64,000 nucleotides of DNA from Mycobacterium sp. GTDB lineage: Bacteria > Actinomycetota > Actinomycetes > Mycobacteriales > Mycobacteriaceae. Of the stretch, positions 1-7,960 are shown piece by piece; the stretch's first letter is position 1, and the number at the start of each line of letters is the position of its first letter. A program made the position numbers and the translations under genes. Under the pieces are notes generated by a model. That model made no database searches and was not told where the DNA came from. It was given only the letters and a program-made list of their open reading frames with translations. Location: contig JAOPWC010000123.1 of assembly GCA_025965895.1 (NCBI GenBank), forward strand, positions 1 through 64,000, read 5' to 3'.

Positions 1-374
1 TGCGGTGGCCAAGCCTCGATTGACCAAAACAGGCCCTTCGTGCGGCGACAGTGCCCGGATTTGTGCGGCCGAAACCGATTCACGCTGCGGACAAAACCCG
101 CTTCGACCCTAAACGCGGGCTGTGTCCAGCGACGGCAAAGGAGCCGGTGATGACGCGCACAATCCAACACGGCAACCGGAACGGCTATGCCTCCCTCGGC
201 GCCGGCGGCTTGAGCCAGGAATCCTTTCCGATGCCGCCCGTTCGCCAAGGGCATGGCAGAAGGTGTGCACCAGCCGCGGAATTCACATCGCGTGGGTTGC
301 TCGGCTTCGAGATCTGCGATGGTGGCGCTGGCCGACTCGTCGCCCTTGACCGGCCCCGCGCCGCCATCTCTAGG

Positions 375-405
375 TTGCTCCTGACGCTGCGTCAGGTCCT
401 AGCCT
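375..405 (+). promoter_or_regulatory. MerR-type promoter with 19-bp spacer and operator
   Basis: A -35-like TTGCTC (375-380) and a -10 TAGCCT (400-405) are separated by exactly 19 bp, the lengthened spacer typical of MerR-controlled promoters. A perfect 7-bp inverted repeat, CCTGACG-CTG-CGTCAGG (380-396), fills the spacer. The start codon at 413 lies 7 nt past the -10, so the transcript is probably leaderless and the regulator controls itself. The architecture is seen directly; autoregulation is inferred. Confidence 0.75.
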
Positions 406-412
406 GTCGTGC

Positions 413-1219
413 ATGATCACTTCGGATCAATTGCAGGTCCCCCCGCGAGTGTGGAAAGTGGGCGCACTGGCCGAGCTCACCGGGTTGACGGTGCGCGGGC
501 TTCATCACTATGACCACATCGGTCTCCTGAGGGCGTCCTGTCGCTCGCCGTCGGGTCACCGTCTCTACACCGCCGACGATGTCGCACGGCTGTATCGGAT
601 CTGCTTGTTGCGAGGACTCGGGTTTCCCCTCGACCGGATCGCCTGGGTTCTCGACGATCCTCAATGGCAGCTTCGCGACGCGGTGCAACGCCACCTCGAC
701 GACACCCGCCGCCGAGTCCAATTGGCAACGAGTCTGACATCCCGGCTCTCTGAGATGGTGTCCGCCCTGGCCCGCTATGACGATCCATCCACCGACGAAC
801 TGTTCGCCACTATCGAGGAGATGACGATGCTCGCCTCCACCGCGCACAGCACTACGGCACTCTTGGTCTATGACGACCTCGCTGCGGCTCATGAGTACCT
901 CGTTCGCGTCTTCGGGCTTACCGCCGGATCGCTGCGCCAAGACGAGCAGGGCCGTCACCTCCATGGGGAGGTCCGCGCAGGCGATCACGTGATCTGGCTG
1001 CATCCACCGGCCAACGACTACAGGTCGCCACGCACCTTGGGCGCGGCCACCGGCATGACGGTGATCAACGTCCACGACGTCGACGCCCACTATCAGCGAT
1101 GTATGGCGGCAGGGGCTGATGTCATCGAGGAACCCACCAGCCAGCCGTATGGTGTGCGGGAATGGGGCGCCCGGGATCTAGAGGGCCAGTTGTGGTTCTT
1201 CCACTCTCCGATCGACTAA
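413..1219 (+). CDS. MerR-family regulator fused to a VOC/glyoxalase-like domain
   Basis: A 268-residue cytoplasmic transcription factor. Residues about 11-80 form a MerR winged helix-turn-helix (GALAELTGLTVRGLHHYD, then the wing with SGHRLYTADD), followed by a dimerisation helix to about residue 130. Residues about 145-265 resemble a vicinal-oxygen-chelate (glyoxalase/bleomycin-resistance) fold that could sense a small molecule or drug. The ATG at 413 is preferred because it sits 7 nt after a -10 element inside a MerR-style 19-bp-spacer promoter. The effector is unknown. The gene is probably autoregulated; the glycosyltransferase downstream could be a target but nothing in the sequence proves it. 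Confidence 0.88.
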   Translation: MITSDQLQVPPRVWKVGALAELTGLTVRGLHHYDHIGLLRASCRSPSGHRLYTADDVARLYRICLLRGLGFPLDRIAWVLDDPQWQLRDAVQRHLDDTRRRVQLATSLTSRLSEMVSALARYDDPSTDELFATIEEMTMLASTAHSTTALLVYDDLAAAHEYLVRVFGLTAGSLRQDEQGRHLHGEVRAGDHVIWLHPPANDYRSPRTLGAATGMTVINVHDVDAHYQRCMAAGADVIEEPTSQPYGVREWGARDLEGQLWFFHSPID

Positions 1220-1326
1220 CCAGACATTGTTGCAGCCCCGGGCGCTGTTTCAGCTTCGGGGCAGCGGGTTCCATAGCCAACCGCGACGCGGTAAACGGCG
1301 CCATCGCGCCGCTCGCCGTCAGGGGT

Positions 1327-2721
1327 GTGCTGCCGGTCGCCGTCCTGGTCGCGGTGGCGCAATTCGCGGCGGCCATCGCTGATAAGGGGTATTGGTTCGA
1401 CGAGGTGTACATGCTGGCGATTGGCCGCAAGCACCTGGACTGGGGCTCTGCCGATCAACCTCCGTTGGCACCGGCGCTGGCTCGGTTGATGGACGCGATA
1501 GCACCGGGCTCGATTCTGGCGCTTAGAGCGCCCGCGATCCTTGCCAGCGCGGCAGCAGTGCTAGTCGCGGCGCTGATCGCGCGGGAGCTCGGCGGAGGTC
1601 GAAGGGCGCAGGTGTTCACGGCCGGTGCGCAGGCAACTGGTATCTGGACGACGCTTGCCGGGCATTGGTTGACGCCGTACACGCTTGAGCCTGTGCAGTG
1701 GCTGACTCTGCTGTGGCTGCTGATCCGATGGATACGGCTGCGCGACGATCGCCTACTCCTCGCTTGCGGCGTGGTCGCCGGGATGGCGGCGATGACGAAG
1801 TTCCAGGTGCTACTGCTGTGCGTTGTCCTGCTGGTAACTGTCGCGGCTCTCGGGCCGCGGGATCTGCTGCAACGGCGGCTGCTTTGGGCGGGGTTCGCCG
1901 TGTGTGCCCTGATTTCAGCGCCGACACTGGCCTGGCAGAGCGCTCACGGCTGGCCGCAGCTGAAGATGACGACGGTCGTGGGGAGCGAGGCCGACGCCCT
2001 TTACGGGGGCCGGCTCGGCATCGCCGTGGGGCTCATCATCTTCGCCGGAGTGGCGGCCACCGTACTGATGACCTACGGACTCTATTGCCTGCTGCGCGCA
2101 GAGGAGCTGCGGCAATATCGCTTTCTTTCAGCGACATTCGTCATTCTTTACGTCATGTTTGTGGCGACCGAGGGACGGCCCTACTACCTGGCAGGCCTCT
2201 ACGCGCCACTCGCCGCGGCTGGAGCAGTGAGTTTGCAGCACCGCCGCGAGTCCGATGGGGCATGCTGGCGGTGGGTGGTCTGGCCCGTCTACGCACTCAG
2301 CGTGGCGGTGGCTGTCGGAATGCTGGTCGTGGGGGCGGCGATCACGCGCTCTCAGGTGCCAGAGCAGATTGCACAGCGCACCGCGGCGACCTATCACGCA
2401 CTGCCGGAGCCGCTCCGCGCGCACACCGTGGTGATGGGTCAGTCTTACATTCTGGCGGCGTACATCGATGATTTGTCGGGGAAGTACGATCTGCCCAACG
2501 CGTACAGCAGTAATCGCAGTTATGGCTATTTTCCACCTCCGCCGCCGGACAAGGATGCGATGCTCTACATCGGCACAAATCCGGACCGCATACGGCCTAA
2601 CTTCCGTGACGCCATAAAGGTCGGCGAGGTACAGGGTGACATCAATGCGTGGCTGCTGACCGGTCGGCTCGAACCGTGGGACACGATCTATCCTCGGTTG
2701 CGGACACTGACTGTGACCTGA
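1327..2721 (+). CDS. ArnT/PMT-like family-39 membrane glycosyltransferase
   Basis: An integral membrane protein of the family-39 (ArnT/PMT) type, which transfers sugars from polyprenyl-phosphate donors outside the membrane. The catalytic acidic pair is visible as YWFDEVY shortly after the first membrane segment, and 8-10 hydrophobic segments follow. The C-terminal 150 residues are soluble and include a proline run (YFPPPPPD). The frame is open from 1162, which would overlap the MerR gene by 58 nt. The GTG at 1327 gives the most sensible protein (464 residues), but its AGGGG lies too close, so the start is uncertain. The acceptor substrate is unknown. Confidence 0.75.
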   Translation: MLPVAVLVAVAQFAAAIADKGYWFDEVYMLAIGRKHLDWGSADQPPLAPALARLMDAIAPGSILALRAPAILASAAAVLVAALIARELGGGRRAQVFTAGAQATGIWTTLAGHWLTPYTLEPVQWLTLLWLLIRWIRLRDDRLLLACGVVAGMAAMTKFQVLLLCVVLLVTVAALGPRDLLQRRLLWAGFAVCALISAPTLAWQSAHGWPQLKMTTVVGSEADALYGGRLGIAVGLIIFAGVAATVLMTYGLYCLLRAEELRQYRFLSATFVILYVMFVATEGRPYYLAGLYAPLAAAGAVSLQHRRESDGACWRWVVWPVYALSVAVAVGMLVVGAAITRSQVPEQIAQRTAATYHALPEPLRAHTVVMGQSYILAAYIDDLSGKYDLPNAYSSNRSYGYFPPPPPDKDAMLYIGTNPDRIRPNFRDAIKVGEVQGDINAWLLTGRLEPWDTIYPRLRTLTVT

Positions 2722-2749
2722 CGACCAAGCACTACCCAACGTTGACGCG

Positions 2750-2783
2750 GGCGGGCGGGGATCGAACGCGCTACCAACGGATT
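2750..2783 (-). repeat. Degenerate copy of a tRNA 3' half (att-like remnant)
   Basis: About 34 bp match the 3' half (T-arm and acceptor) of the CAU tRNA at 11578-11651, in the same orientation, with about three mismatches: ggatcgaacgcgctaccaac here against ggctcgaacccgcgaccaac there. Copies of a tRNA 3' end left at a distance from the tRNA are the usual trace of tRNA-targeting integrases. A second such copy lies at 5296. Confidence 0.65.
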
Positions 2784-3020
2784 TGTATCGGCCGCCATCG
2801 CGGAGCACCGTAGTTACCCAGATCAAAGCATCTGGCGCATACCAAAGTCCCAGCTATTGCGATGTGATTGCAATGACTGAACGAATCGGCGAGCGGCCTT
2901 TGCCTGATGCGAGCGCACAAGCGAAGACATTTCGGAATTCTCGTGAAGCCGGGTTGGTGGCGCCTCGGTAGAATTTGCCCGGCCATCGCACGGCGGTAGA
3001 TATCGCGGAAGGACAACGAA
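2784..3020. other. No recognisable gene
   Basis: About 240 bp between the tRNA fragment and a small Lys-rich reading frame. Reading frames here are short and none gave a recognisable product. It is probably decayed element DNA. Confidence 0.4.
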
Positions 3021-3065
3021 ATACAGCTAATTCCCGCGATATCCCTGCTAGCGCAACAAGAGTGG

Positions 3066-3203
3066 ATGAATGATCCAACTGCAAAACAACTGGCCGCTCG
3101 GCGCAAGTTCGCGCAAGTGGCGAAGAACAAGACCGACAAAGTAGCGCAAAGGACCGCTGCCCCAGTGTGGTTCAAGAAGAAGTCTAAGTCTAAAGGCAAG
3201 TGA
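3066..3203 (+). CDS. Small Lys/Arg-rich protein, start codon possibly lost
   Basis: A short frame whose product begins MNDPTAKQLAARRKF and ends in a basic tail FKKKSKSKGK (45 residues from the ATG at 3066). The frame stays open and protein-like upstream back to 3000. A strong GGAAGGA lies at 3007-3013 and the codon at the ideal distance (3021) is ATA, not ATG. The original protein was probably 60 residues starting at 3021, with the start mutated, unless ATA is used. No family is recognised. It lies 210 bp from another Lys-rich microprotein on the opposite strand, inside a decayed element. Confidence 0.4.
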   Translation: MNDPTAKQLAARRKFAQVAKNKTDKVAQRTAAPVWFKKKSKSKGK

Positions 3204-3416
3204 AGGTTGGGGCCTGTTCACGGGTTTTGTACCTTCTTCTCCGCGCGAGCCGACACAGGCGACCCTCGGTCTGTAAAGACACGGGCAAAGCCACGGTCCT
3301 ACGTCTGTAATTCGGTCCAGGCCCGTTCCGGGAATACGGGTCGTTGCCGCTCAGCCAGCGCTCCTCCGCCCGCGCCGCCGCCGAGCGCCTTCCTTGAAGC
3401 ACGCGTTCGCCCGGGC

Positions 3417-3512
3417 TTAGGCCAGGACTTTCTTCATCTTCTTGGACATTTTCTGCGGGTTCTTGGACAGCTTCTTCAACCTTTTCGATAGCTTCTTCAT
3501 CTTGTTGGCCAT
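3417..3512 (-). CDS. 31-residue lysine-rich microprotein
   Basis: A complete short frame begins MANKMKKLSKRL and ends MKKVLA, with 13 lysines and an arginine in 31 residues and essentially no acidic residue. A good ribosome-binding site (GGGAG, 7 nt before the ATG) supports translation. KKLSK is repeated and hydrophobic Met/Leu recur about every 3-4 residues, so the peptide could form a cationic amphipathic helix split by an Asn-Pro. No family is recognised. Nucleic-acid binding, membrane activity or an element-encoded toxin are all possible; none is shown. Confidence 0.55.
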   Translation of the reverse strand: MANKMKKLSKRLKKLSKNPQKMSKKMKKVLA

Positions 3513-4355
3513 GGTATGTCTCCCTAGCGCGAGCTTCAGTCTGCTGAAACAACGGTGCCAAACGGGCCGGAGCGTGTGCCTCGTCCCCAGAGTTGCAAAG
3601 AACGGCCGCGGAACGGACCCGCTGGGCCAAGTTCCGCCGTTTCAGCTCACCGATAAACGTTGTCCACCGCCGAGGCGGGGCGCGCGCGTACCCAATCGGA
3701 TCGCCGCGCCCATGTTGTCTCGCTGTCGAGTCGGTTTGGATAACGCAGACCGCCACACACGCTCGGACCTTCGCCGAGCACGGCGGCATCGGCTCGGCAG
3801 TCTTCAACGTAGGCCCGAATGCCGGCATCGGTCCAACAGTGACCGCTCCAACCGTAGGGGTGTTCGATATACGGTTCGCGTTCTTTGTTGTGCTGGCAGC
3901 CCTCCTATTTGACCGTCTCAGCTGCGCGAATCGTTCTCGGCAGAGCGATTCGACTTGGCCGGCGGGTATTCAACCAGCGGTTTCGAATCGGTCTACGGAG
4001 CAAGTTCACATCTGAACACAGTATGTCCGATTGTCCTAACGACTTATCGGTCCACCCGGTGGCCGTTTCGGCGGGCGGCCGGTGGGAATGAGGAGACACC
4101 GCAAGCCGTGAACGTGGCTTTGTGTTGAACATCGCGAGGGTTGGCCGCCGATACCCGCGAGGAATTGATCGCAGCAGTCGCTGGTCGAACATCGCAACGG
4201 TCGTGCCGATCAGGTGACTGTGCGTCCCGGGGCCACGGACCCACGCAGCTCAGGCGGGAGCGTTCGTCACCGGGACATCTGGCCATGCCGGGGTTCAACT
4301 CAGAGCGAAAACATACACAGCTCACCAACAGCACAGGCGGCTAGGATCACGACAC
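3513..4355. other. Gene-poor decayed stretch
   Basis: About 840 bp in which the open frames are arbitrary-looking (Arg/Ser-rich translations of GC-rich DNA) with no recognisable domain. Local composition is less GC-rich than the flanks around 3880-4060. I see no RNA gene or clear terminator here. Confidence 0.4.
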
Positions 4356-4634
4356 ATGACAGAATCGTTGCAGACGCCCGCGCGCACCAGACACCGAAAT
4401 GGACTCGGTATTGCCGCGCTGGTCCTCGGCATACTTGCGCTGATCACTAGCGTGTCGCTGGTTGGCCTTCTGTTCGGCACTTTGGCGATGGCGCTGGGCC
4501 TCTCTGCGTGGGACATGGTCGTACGCAACGAAGCCACGAACCGGAAGACGACAATCACCGCAATCGTGCTGGCTGTTGTCGCGATCGTCATAGGCCTTGT
4601 CGCGCTTGCGTTTAGGATCTGGCTGATCTTTTAG
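4356..4634 (+). CDS. Small two-span membrane protein, DUF4190-like
   Basis: A 92-residue protein with a short basic cytoplasmic N-terminus (PARTRHRNG) and two hydrophobic segments, residues about 22-50 (GIAALVLGILALI) and about 68-91 (ITAIVLAVVAIVIGLVALAF), with a charged loop between. The pattern GIAALVLGILAL-turn-IVLAV is typical of DUF4190 proteins, common in actinobacteria and of unknown function. It is the most gene-like frame in this gene-poor zone. The dioxygenase remnant begins directly after its stop, which marks a rearrangement point. Confidence 0.7.
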   Translation: MTESLQTPARTRHRNGLGIAALVLGILALITSVSLVGLLFGTLAMALGLSAWDMVVRNEATNRKTTITAIVLAVVAIVIGLVALAFRIWLIF

Positions 4635-4635
4635 G

Positions 4636-5052
4636 GCACTTGCTGAGCTACACCTGAACTCGCTTCCCCAGAAGTTCGAAACCCACCATCCCGTCGTGCG
4701 CGTACACCCGGAAACCGGAGAACGTGCGCTGCTGCTCGGTGCTTTCGCCAAACAGATCCTCGACGTCAACTTCAGTGAGTCCCGGGACCTTTTCGGACTG
4801 TTCGAGGCCAGGATCACCCGGCTAGAGAACACTATTCGATGGAACTGGGAGCCTGGTGATGTCGCCATCGGGGACAACGGGGCAACCCAGCACTACGCCG
4901 TTTCCGACTACGGTAACCACGACCGCCGCATGCACCGGATCACCCTCGCCAGAGACATCCCTGTCAGCGTCCGGGGCGAGCGCAGCAGGGTCGTCGACGG
5001 TGATGCAGCGGACTACTCGGAGATCGACAACCCGAAACCGCGCGTGGCCTAG
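4636..5052 (+). pseudogene. TauD/TfdA-type 2-oxoglutarate dioxygenase, 3' remnant
   Basis: Only the C-terminal 138 codons of an Fe(II)/2-oxoglutarate dioxygenase of the alkylsulfatase/taurine type remain. Visible are HHPVVRVHPETGER, ENTIRWNWEPGDVAIGDN and ATQHYA followed by RRMHRITL. The distal iron-binding His (in ATQH) and the 2-oxoglutarate-binding Arg region survive, but the usual WDNRATQH is changed to GDNGATQH. The N-terminal half with the HxD iron site is absent, because homology starts right after the previous gene's stop. It cannot encode an active enzyme. By resemblance it once served sulfate-ester or sulfonate scavenging. Confidence 0.75.
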
Positions 5053-5295
5053 GAGGGCCTCCTCCGGCGAATCGTCTGTCCATGAGCAGCTGGCTCCGAA
5101 GCAGACGAAGTAGCCAATCGACATGCGACACCGACAATGCGTCACCGATCACCGCTATCACGGCCTGATACTTCAGCTCCACCACGCTCAACTTCCTCAC
5201 GGAACGAGCGTCAAGGATCAGCCGAAACACTGTCAGGCATCAACCGGAGGCGCACCGTCAAGCATCGGCCGAGTTCATACAGGGGCATTCTGACG
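5053..5295. other. No recognisable gene
   Basis: About 240 bp between the dioxygenase remnant and the second tRNA fragment. No recognisable product was found on either strand. Confidence 0.4.
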
Positions 5296-5333
5296 TGGGG
5301 CGGGCGGAGCTCGAACCGCAACCAAACGGATTC
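5296..5333 (-). repeat. Second degenerate copy of a tRNA 3' half (att-like)
   Basis: About 37 bp reproduce the acceptor/T-arm end of the CAU tRNA at 11578: tggggcgggcgg is identical, followed by agctcgaaccgcaaccaaac with a few substitutions and indels. The orientation matches the tRNA. With the integrase remnant beside the tRNA, it marks a possible left end of an integrated element of about 6.3 kb. Confidence 0.7.
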
Positions 5334-5572
5334 TTTTTTGCCATTTCCAGCAAATTTTGCAAAGACCGATTATTTGCTATTGTCCAAGTGATATGGGTGT
5401 AGCATTCACTAGGTGCGAATTTGGCGAATCTCGCCGATCCTCATTCATAACCGCTGAAAAAAGGTGGCCGAAGTCTGTCCAGACTCGCGTCCTCGCGCCT
5501 GTACCAAACCGGCAGGTCACGATCACTCGCCCGTCCGACCCCTCGCGCTTCGCTACGAACCATCTCGGCAGA
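5334..5572. other. AT-richer non-coding stretch
   Basis: About 240 bp directly inside the att-like copy, with AT-rich runs (ttctttttt at 5331-5339, aaattttgcaaag near 5353). No gene is seen. The composition differs visibly from the flanks and fits foreign DNA at an element end. Confidence 0.4.
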
Positions 5573-6382
5573 TCATCGATCAAAGTCCCACTGCCCGAAA
5601 TCGGTTGCAAGGACTTCGTCCACATCCACGTGTATACCGCCCAGGAGGGGACCCGGGCTCGCCGAGCTGTTGACCACGACCTGGTAAAGCACCGCTGTGG
5701 GCTCGCGCTCGCCATGAGACCACGTGCTCGTCTGCCATGCCCAGCGGTGCCCTGCAGTGGTTGAGCGCCCAATTACGCTGTGTTCGATCGCCCAGGCACA
5801 CGCGCGGGAATGCCCATAGATGCCGGTGCGGTCCACGCCCAGTACCGAGTTAATTCCTCGAAACCACTCGACAGCAACGCTATTGAAGGTGTTGACGTCG
5901 ATATCCTCATCGATACTGAAGAAGATCGGCGCCGAATCAGCACCTCCGGCTGCAGCATGCAGCTGCAGAGCCGTCTGAGCGTCTGCCACGCCGCCGTCGT
6001 ACCGTCGGGTGTAATCCGACGGCGCGGACCAACCAGGCTTGCCGTACTGGTAGTTGCTGACGATTGCAAGACCCGCTGCGCGTAGCGCATCCGCATACTC
6101 GCGGGTGATGGGCTTTGCCTCGAAGTCCGCGCCCGGCCGCGACTCGGACACATAATTCACTACCCCGTCATAGCCTGCCGATTTGATCTGATCCGGCGGG
6201 ATCCTCCGCTCCGCAAAATCGATGAGCCTAATGTTGGCGGCTGATGCCTTCGGCCCGTCGCGTGTCGCAGCCAGTGTCCCTAGACCGAGTAGACCTGCTG
6301 CGGAAAAAGCATATTTGACGACTTCGCGTCTTGAAACAGATCGCTGGCCGCCGCGTCCACTAGGCGTAGGCGAATCGTCCAC
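5573..6382 (-). CDS. Tat-exported DUF1906 glycoside-hydrolase-like protein (Rv2525c-like)
   Basis: A secreted protein of the DUF1906 family, which has a TIM-barrel glycoside-hydrolase-like fold; Rv2525c of M. tuberculosis is a Tat-exported relative. A twin-arginine signal (SVSRREVVKYAF followed by a hydrophobic stretch) opens the protein. The mature part starts near IRLIDFAERRIPPDQIKSAG and holds the family features YVSESRPGADFEAKPITREY, SAPIFFSIDEDID and GIYGHSRACAWA. The frame is open to 6505, but the GTG at 6382 puts the RR motif at a normal distance. A role in cell-wall glycan processing is inferred from the family; activity is unproven. Confidence 0.82.
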   Translation of the reverse strand: MDDSPTPSGRGGQRSVSRREVVKYAFSAAGLLGLGTLAATRDGPKASAANIRLIDFAERRIPPDQIKSAGYDGVVNYVSESRPGADFEAKPITREYADALRAAGLAIVSNYQYGKPGWSAPSDYTRRYDGGVADAQTALQLHAAAGGADSAPIFFSIDEDIDVNTFNSVAVEWFRGINSVLGVDRTGIYGHSRACAWAIEHSVIGRSTTAGHRWAWQTSTWSHGEREPTAVLYQVVVNSSASPGPLLGGIHVDVDEVLATDFGQWDFDR

Positions 6383-6439
6383 GGGCAATGGTAACAAAAT
6401 CAGCCGTGGTCCAAACCGACGAGACAGACAAGGAAGAGG

Positions 6440-6700
6440 AAATAACGATCCGAAAACTGTTCTGGTGACCGGCGGAACCGGCTGGATCGGCAGCTTGTGC
6501 ATCATCGAACTTCTCAGGCGTGGCTACACCGTTCGGACCACGGCACGCAGCCTGGACAAGGAGCCGGTGGTTCGCGCGCAGATTTCCACCATCATCGATC
6601 CCGGCGAACGGTTGTCATTCTTCGTGGCCGATCTCACAAACGACGCAGGATGGGACGTTGCCGTCGCGGTTTGCGAATATGCGCTCCATCGGCTCCTCGT
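6440..6700 (+). pseudogene. NAD-dependent epimerase/reductase, N-terminal remnant
   Basis: The translation reads KTVLVTGGTGWIGSLCI, the Rossmann GxxGxxG start of an extended SDR or epimerase, then RRGYTVRTTARSLDKEP and FFVADLTNDAGWD, which match this family. After CEYALH, where relatives continue HVASP, the homology stops. Only about 80 of some 330 codons survive and no start codon lies at the expected place. The frame runs on to 7046 with unrelated sequence. It is a dead fragment. Confidence 0.7.
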
Positions 6701-6839
6701 CAATTGCCTGCTGTTCCTTCGGGAGTTGGCAGGTAGGGCACACAACGAGATTGACCTCATCGTGGAGCGCTTCCCACTCTACGAATGCCGGGGTCATCCA
6801 CGTTGGGCGCCGCGGCCAGGCAGCGGTTGCAGTGGCCAT
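6615..6839 (-). pseudogene. Fragment of a small CxxC protein, family unknown
   Basis: A minus-strand frame carries protein-like sequence (WMTPAFVEWEALHDEVNLVV, then CPTCQLPKEQQAIDEEPMER) and later CVVC. The part after about 6695 (in its own direction) is antisense to the epimerase remnant, so the real gene probably broke at that junction. The two CxxC pairs suggest a zinc knuckle, but the second may be chance. No family is recognised. Confidence 0.3.
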
Positions 6840-7046
6840 CTATCATCACTGCGTGCTGCGACCCCAGTTGAGAGCCGCTGGTCGAGAGGCGTTCCGGTAG
6901 TGACCGCGATGTACTCGCGTGCCGTTAGCTCGAACTCACCGGGAAAGCGCGCTTGTCTCAGCCCGCCAAGCTCGGAAAGTGAACATCCACCAGCCGCCGT
7001 TGCGCATGAAGTCGACCTCGAAGCTGGACATCGCCCCCCCGTCTGA

Positions 7047-7081
7047 CTGACGCGCTGCCATTGGGGATGGCAGCGCGTCAG
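7047..7081. terminator. Strong hairpin terminator
   Basis: A perfect 14-15 bp stem (TGACGCGCTGCCAT / ATGGCAGCGCGTCA) closes a 5-nt loop TGGGG. There is no clear U tract, as is common in mycobacteria. It lies 60 bp past the stop of the minus-strand gene at 7141, so it most likely ends that transcript. Confidence 0.7.
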
Positions 7082-7140
7082 TAGGCGATATGCGGTCGTT
7101 ACTTACGAGCAGCGGTGTGTTTCAGCCGCGTCATGGCCGC

Positions 7141-7416
7141 TCAGCGGTGGCCCCAGGGCCACCAGCCGCCGCCCCAGCCGTAGCCGCCGTGATCGCCCCC
7201 GTAGCCGCCGTGACCACCGCCGTAGCCGCCGTGATCACCGCCGCCGCCGCCGCCGTGACCGGCCGCGACAACATGGGGGGCGGCAGTCGAGGCGGTGGCG
7301 ATCACTGCCGGCTGAGCCGGGGTGGGGTCGGCCATAGCCGTCGGTGCTGCGGCGATAGCTACCGCGGCAGCCGCCGCCGCCAACAACGGCGTGATATAGC
7401 GCAGTCTGTTTGTCAC
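7141..7416 (-). CDS. Secreted Gly/His-rich small protein
   Basis: A 91-residue exported peptide. A Sec signal (basic MTNRLRYITPLL, an Ala-rich core, cleavage near PTAMADPTPA) is followed by an Ala/Thr stretch and a C-terminal Gly/His/Tyr repeat (HGGYGG repeated) ending WGGGWWPWGHR. Such repeats suggest metal or surface binding, but no function is known. It is a paralogue of the divergent 91-residue protein at 7961, sharing the leader pattern (YI-PLLAA) and the terminal GGHR/WGHR. AAGGAG lies before the start, and a 13-bp palindrome directly upstream may be an operator. Confidence 0.72.
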   Translation of the reverse strand: MTNRLRYITPLLAAAAAAVAIAAAPTAMADPTPAQPAVIATASTAAPHVVAAGHGGGGGGDHGGYGGGHGGYGGDHGGYGWGGGWWPWGHR

Positions 7417-7432
7417 AGTTGGACTCCTTCGT

Positions 7433-7464
7433 TATCTAGAAACTGAACGTCCAGTTTCTAGATA
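7433..7464. promoter_or_regulatory. 13-bp inverted repeat, likely operator
   Basis: TATCTAGAAACTG (7433-7445), spacer AACGTC, then CAGTTTCTAGATA (7452-7464) form a perfect 13-bp inverted repeat, 17 nt upstream of the start of the minus-strand secreted protein. The core AAACTG-N6-CAGTTT resembles TetR-family operators. A transcript through it would also form a hairpin in the 5' leader. The regulator is not identifiable in the window. Confidence 0.55.
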
Positions 7465-7960
7465 GGTCAGCGCTCGGGGAGCCGCCCTTAATTCCGGCTC
7501 GCTGGGTGATCTGCAGCTCAGTGCGCCAAGCCCCGCATCCCCGGATCTGGCCGGATGCTGGGTCGGCTCCATCGCGTTCCCCTGCGGCCGGCATCTCACC
7601 TGGGCGTGCGAGTGCGGTGGAGTCAGCTACGGGCCAGCGCTCTGCGAGGGGTGCAGCCTGCTCGACAGGGCCCGGCCCGCGTGCGCTCGCGCAGCGCATC
7701 ATCCAGGCCGACAGAACATGTACGACCACCACACCCTCGTCACTTCATCCATCACTTTAATCACTCAACTAATAAGGGTCAGCGCGTCAATGGTCTCCCA
7801 TGTGTCCGTCTTCCGGCCCGTGGGCCGGTCATGAGCCCAGATTCCAGCTAGCGGCGAGGATGGCTGGTGCTGGCGGGAACGACGTGAGCTCGTCGGAGCG
7901 CGATACTGGAGTGTGTCATTTGGAATAGTCCAGATTTGGTTGAAGCGAAGGAGTACCACC
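7465..7960. other. Intergenic region between divergent paralogues
   Basis: About 500 bp between the divergent secreted-protein genes. The open frames here (for example on the minus strand at 7436-7732) have no recognisable domain and cross the palindrome. The 3' end carries the AAGGAG ribosome-binding site (7947-7952) for the 7961 gene. Nothing else is supported. Confidence 0.4.

Noticed and set aside
1..374. Possible gene at the left edge
   Set aside because: Frames at 51-416 and 122-349 have no domain, overlap the MerR promoter and disagree with each other. I see nothing supportable here.
2771..3199. 142-codon minus-strand frame
   Set aside because: It is antisense to the Lys-rich frame, has Cys/Arg-rich arbitrary sequence, no ribosome-binding site and no recognisable domain.
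3190..3828. 212-codon minus-strand frame in the element
   Set aside because: Its middle is an alternate-frame reading of the 31-residue Lys-rich microprotein (giving a Glu-rich stretch), and the rest has no domain.
6222..7046. Long plus-strand frame covering the epimerase remnant
   Set aside because: Only the part from about 6440 to 6700 has homology. The beginning is antisense to the DUF1906 gene and the end is Ser/Arg-rich nonsense.
7436..7732. 98-codon minus-strand frame upstream of the Gly/His protein
   Set aside because: It crosses the operator-like palindrome and shows no domain or signal peptide.
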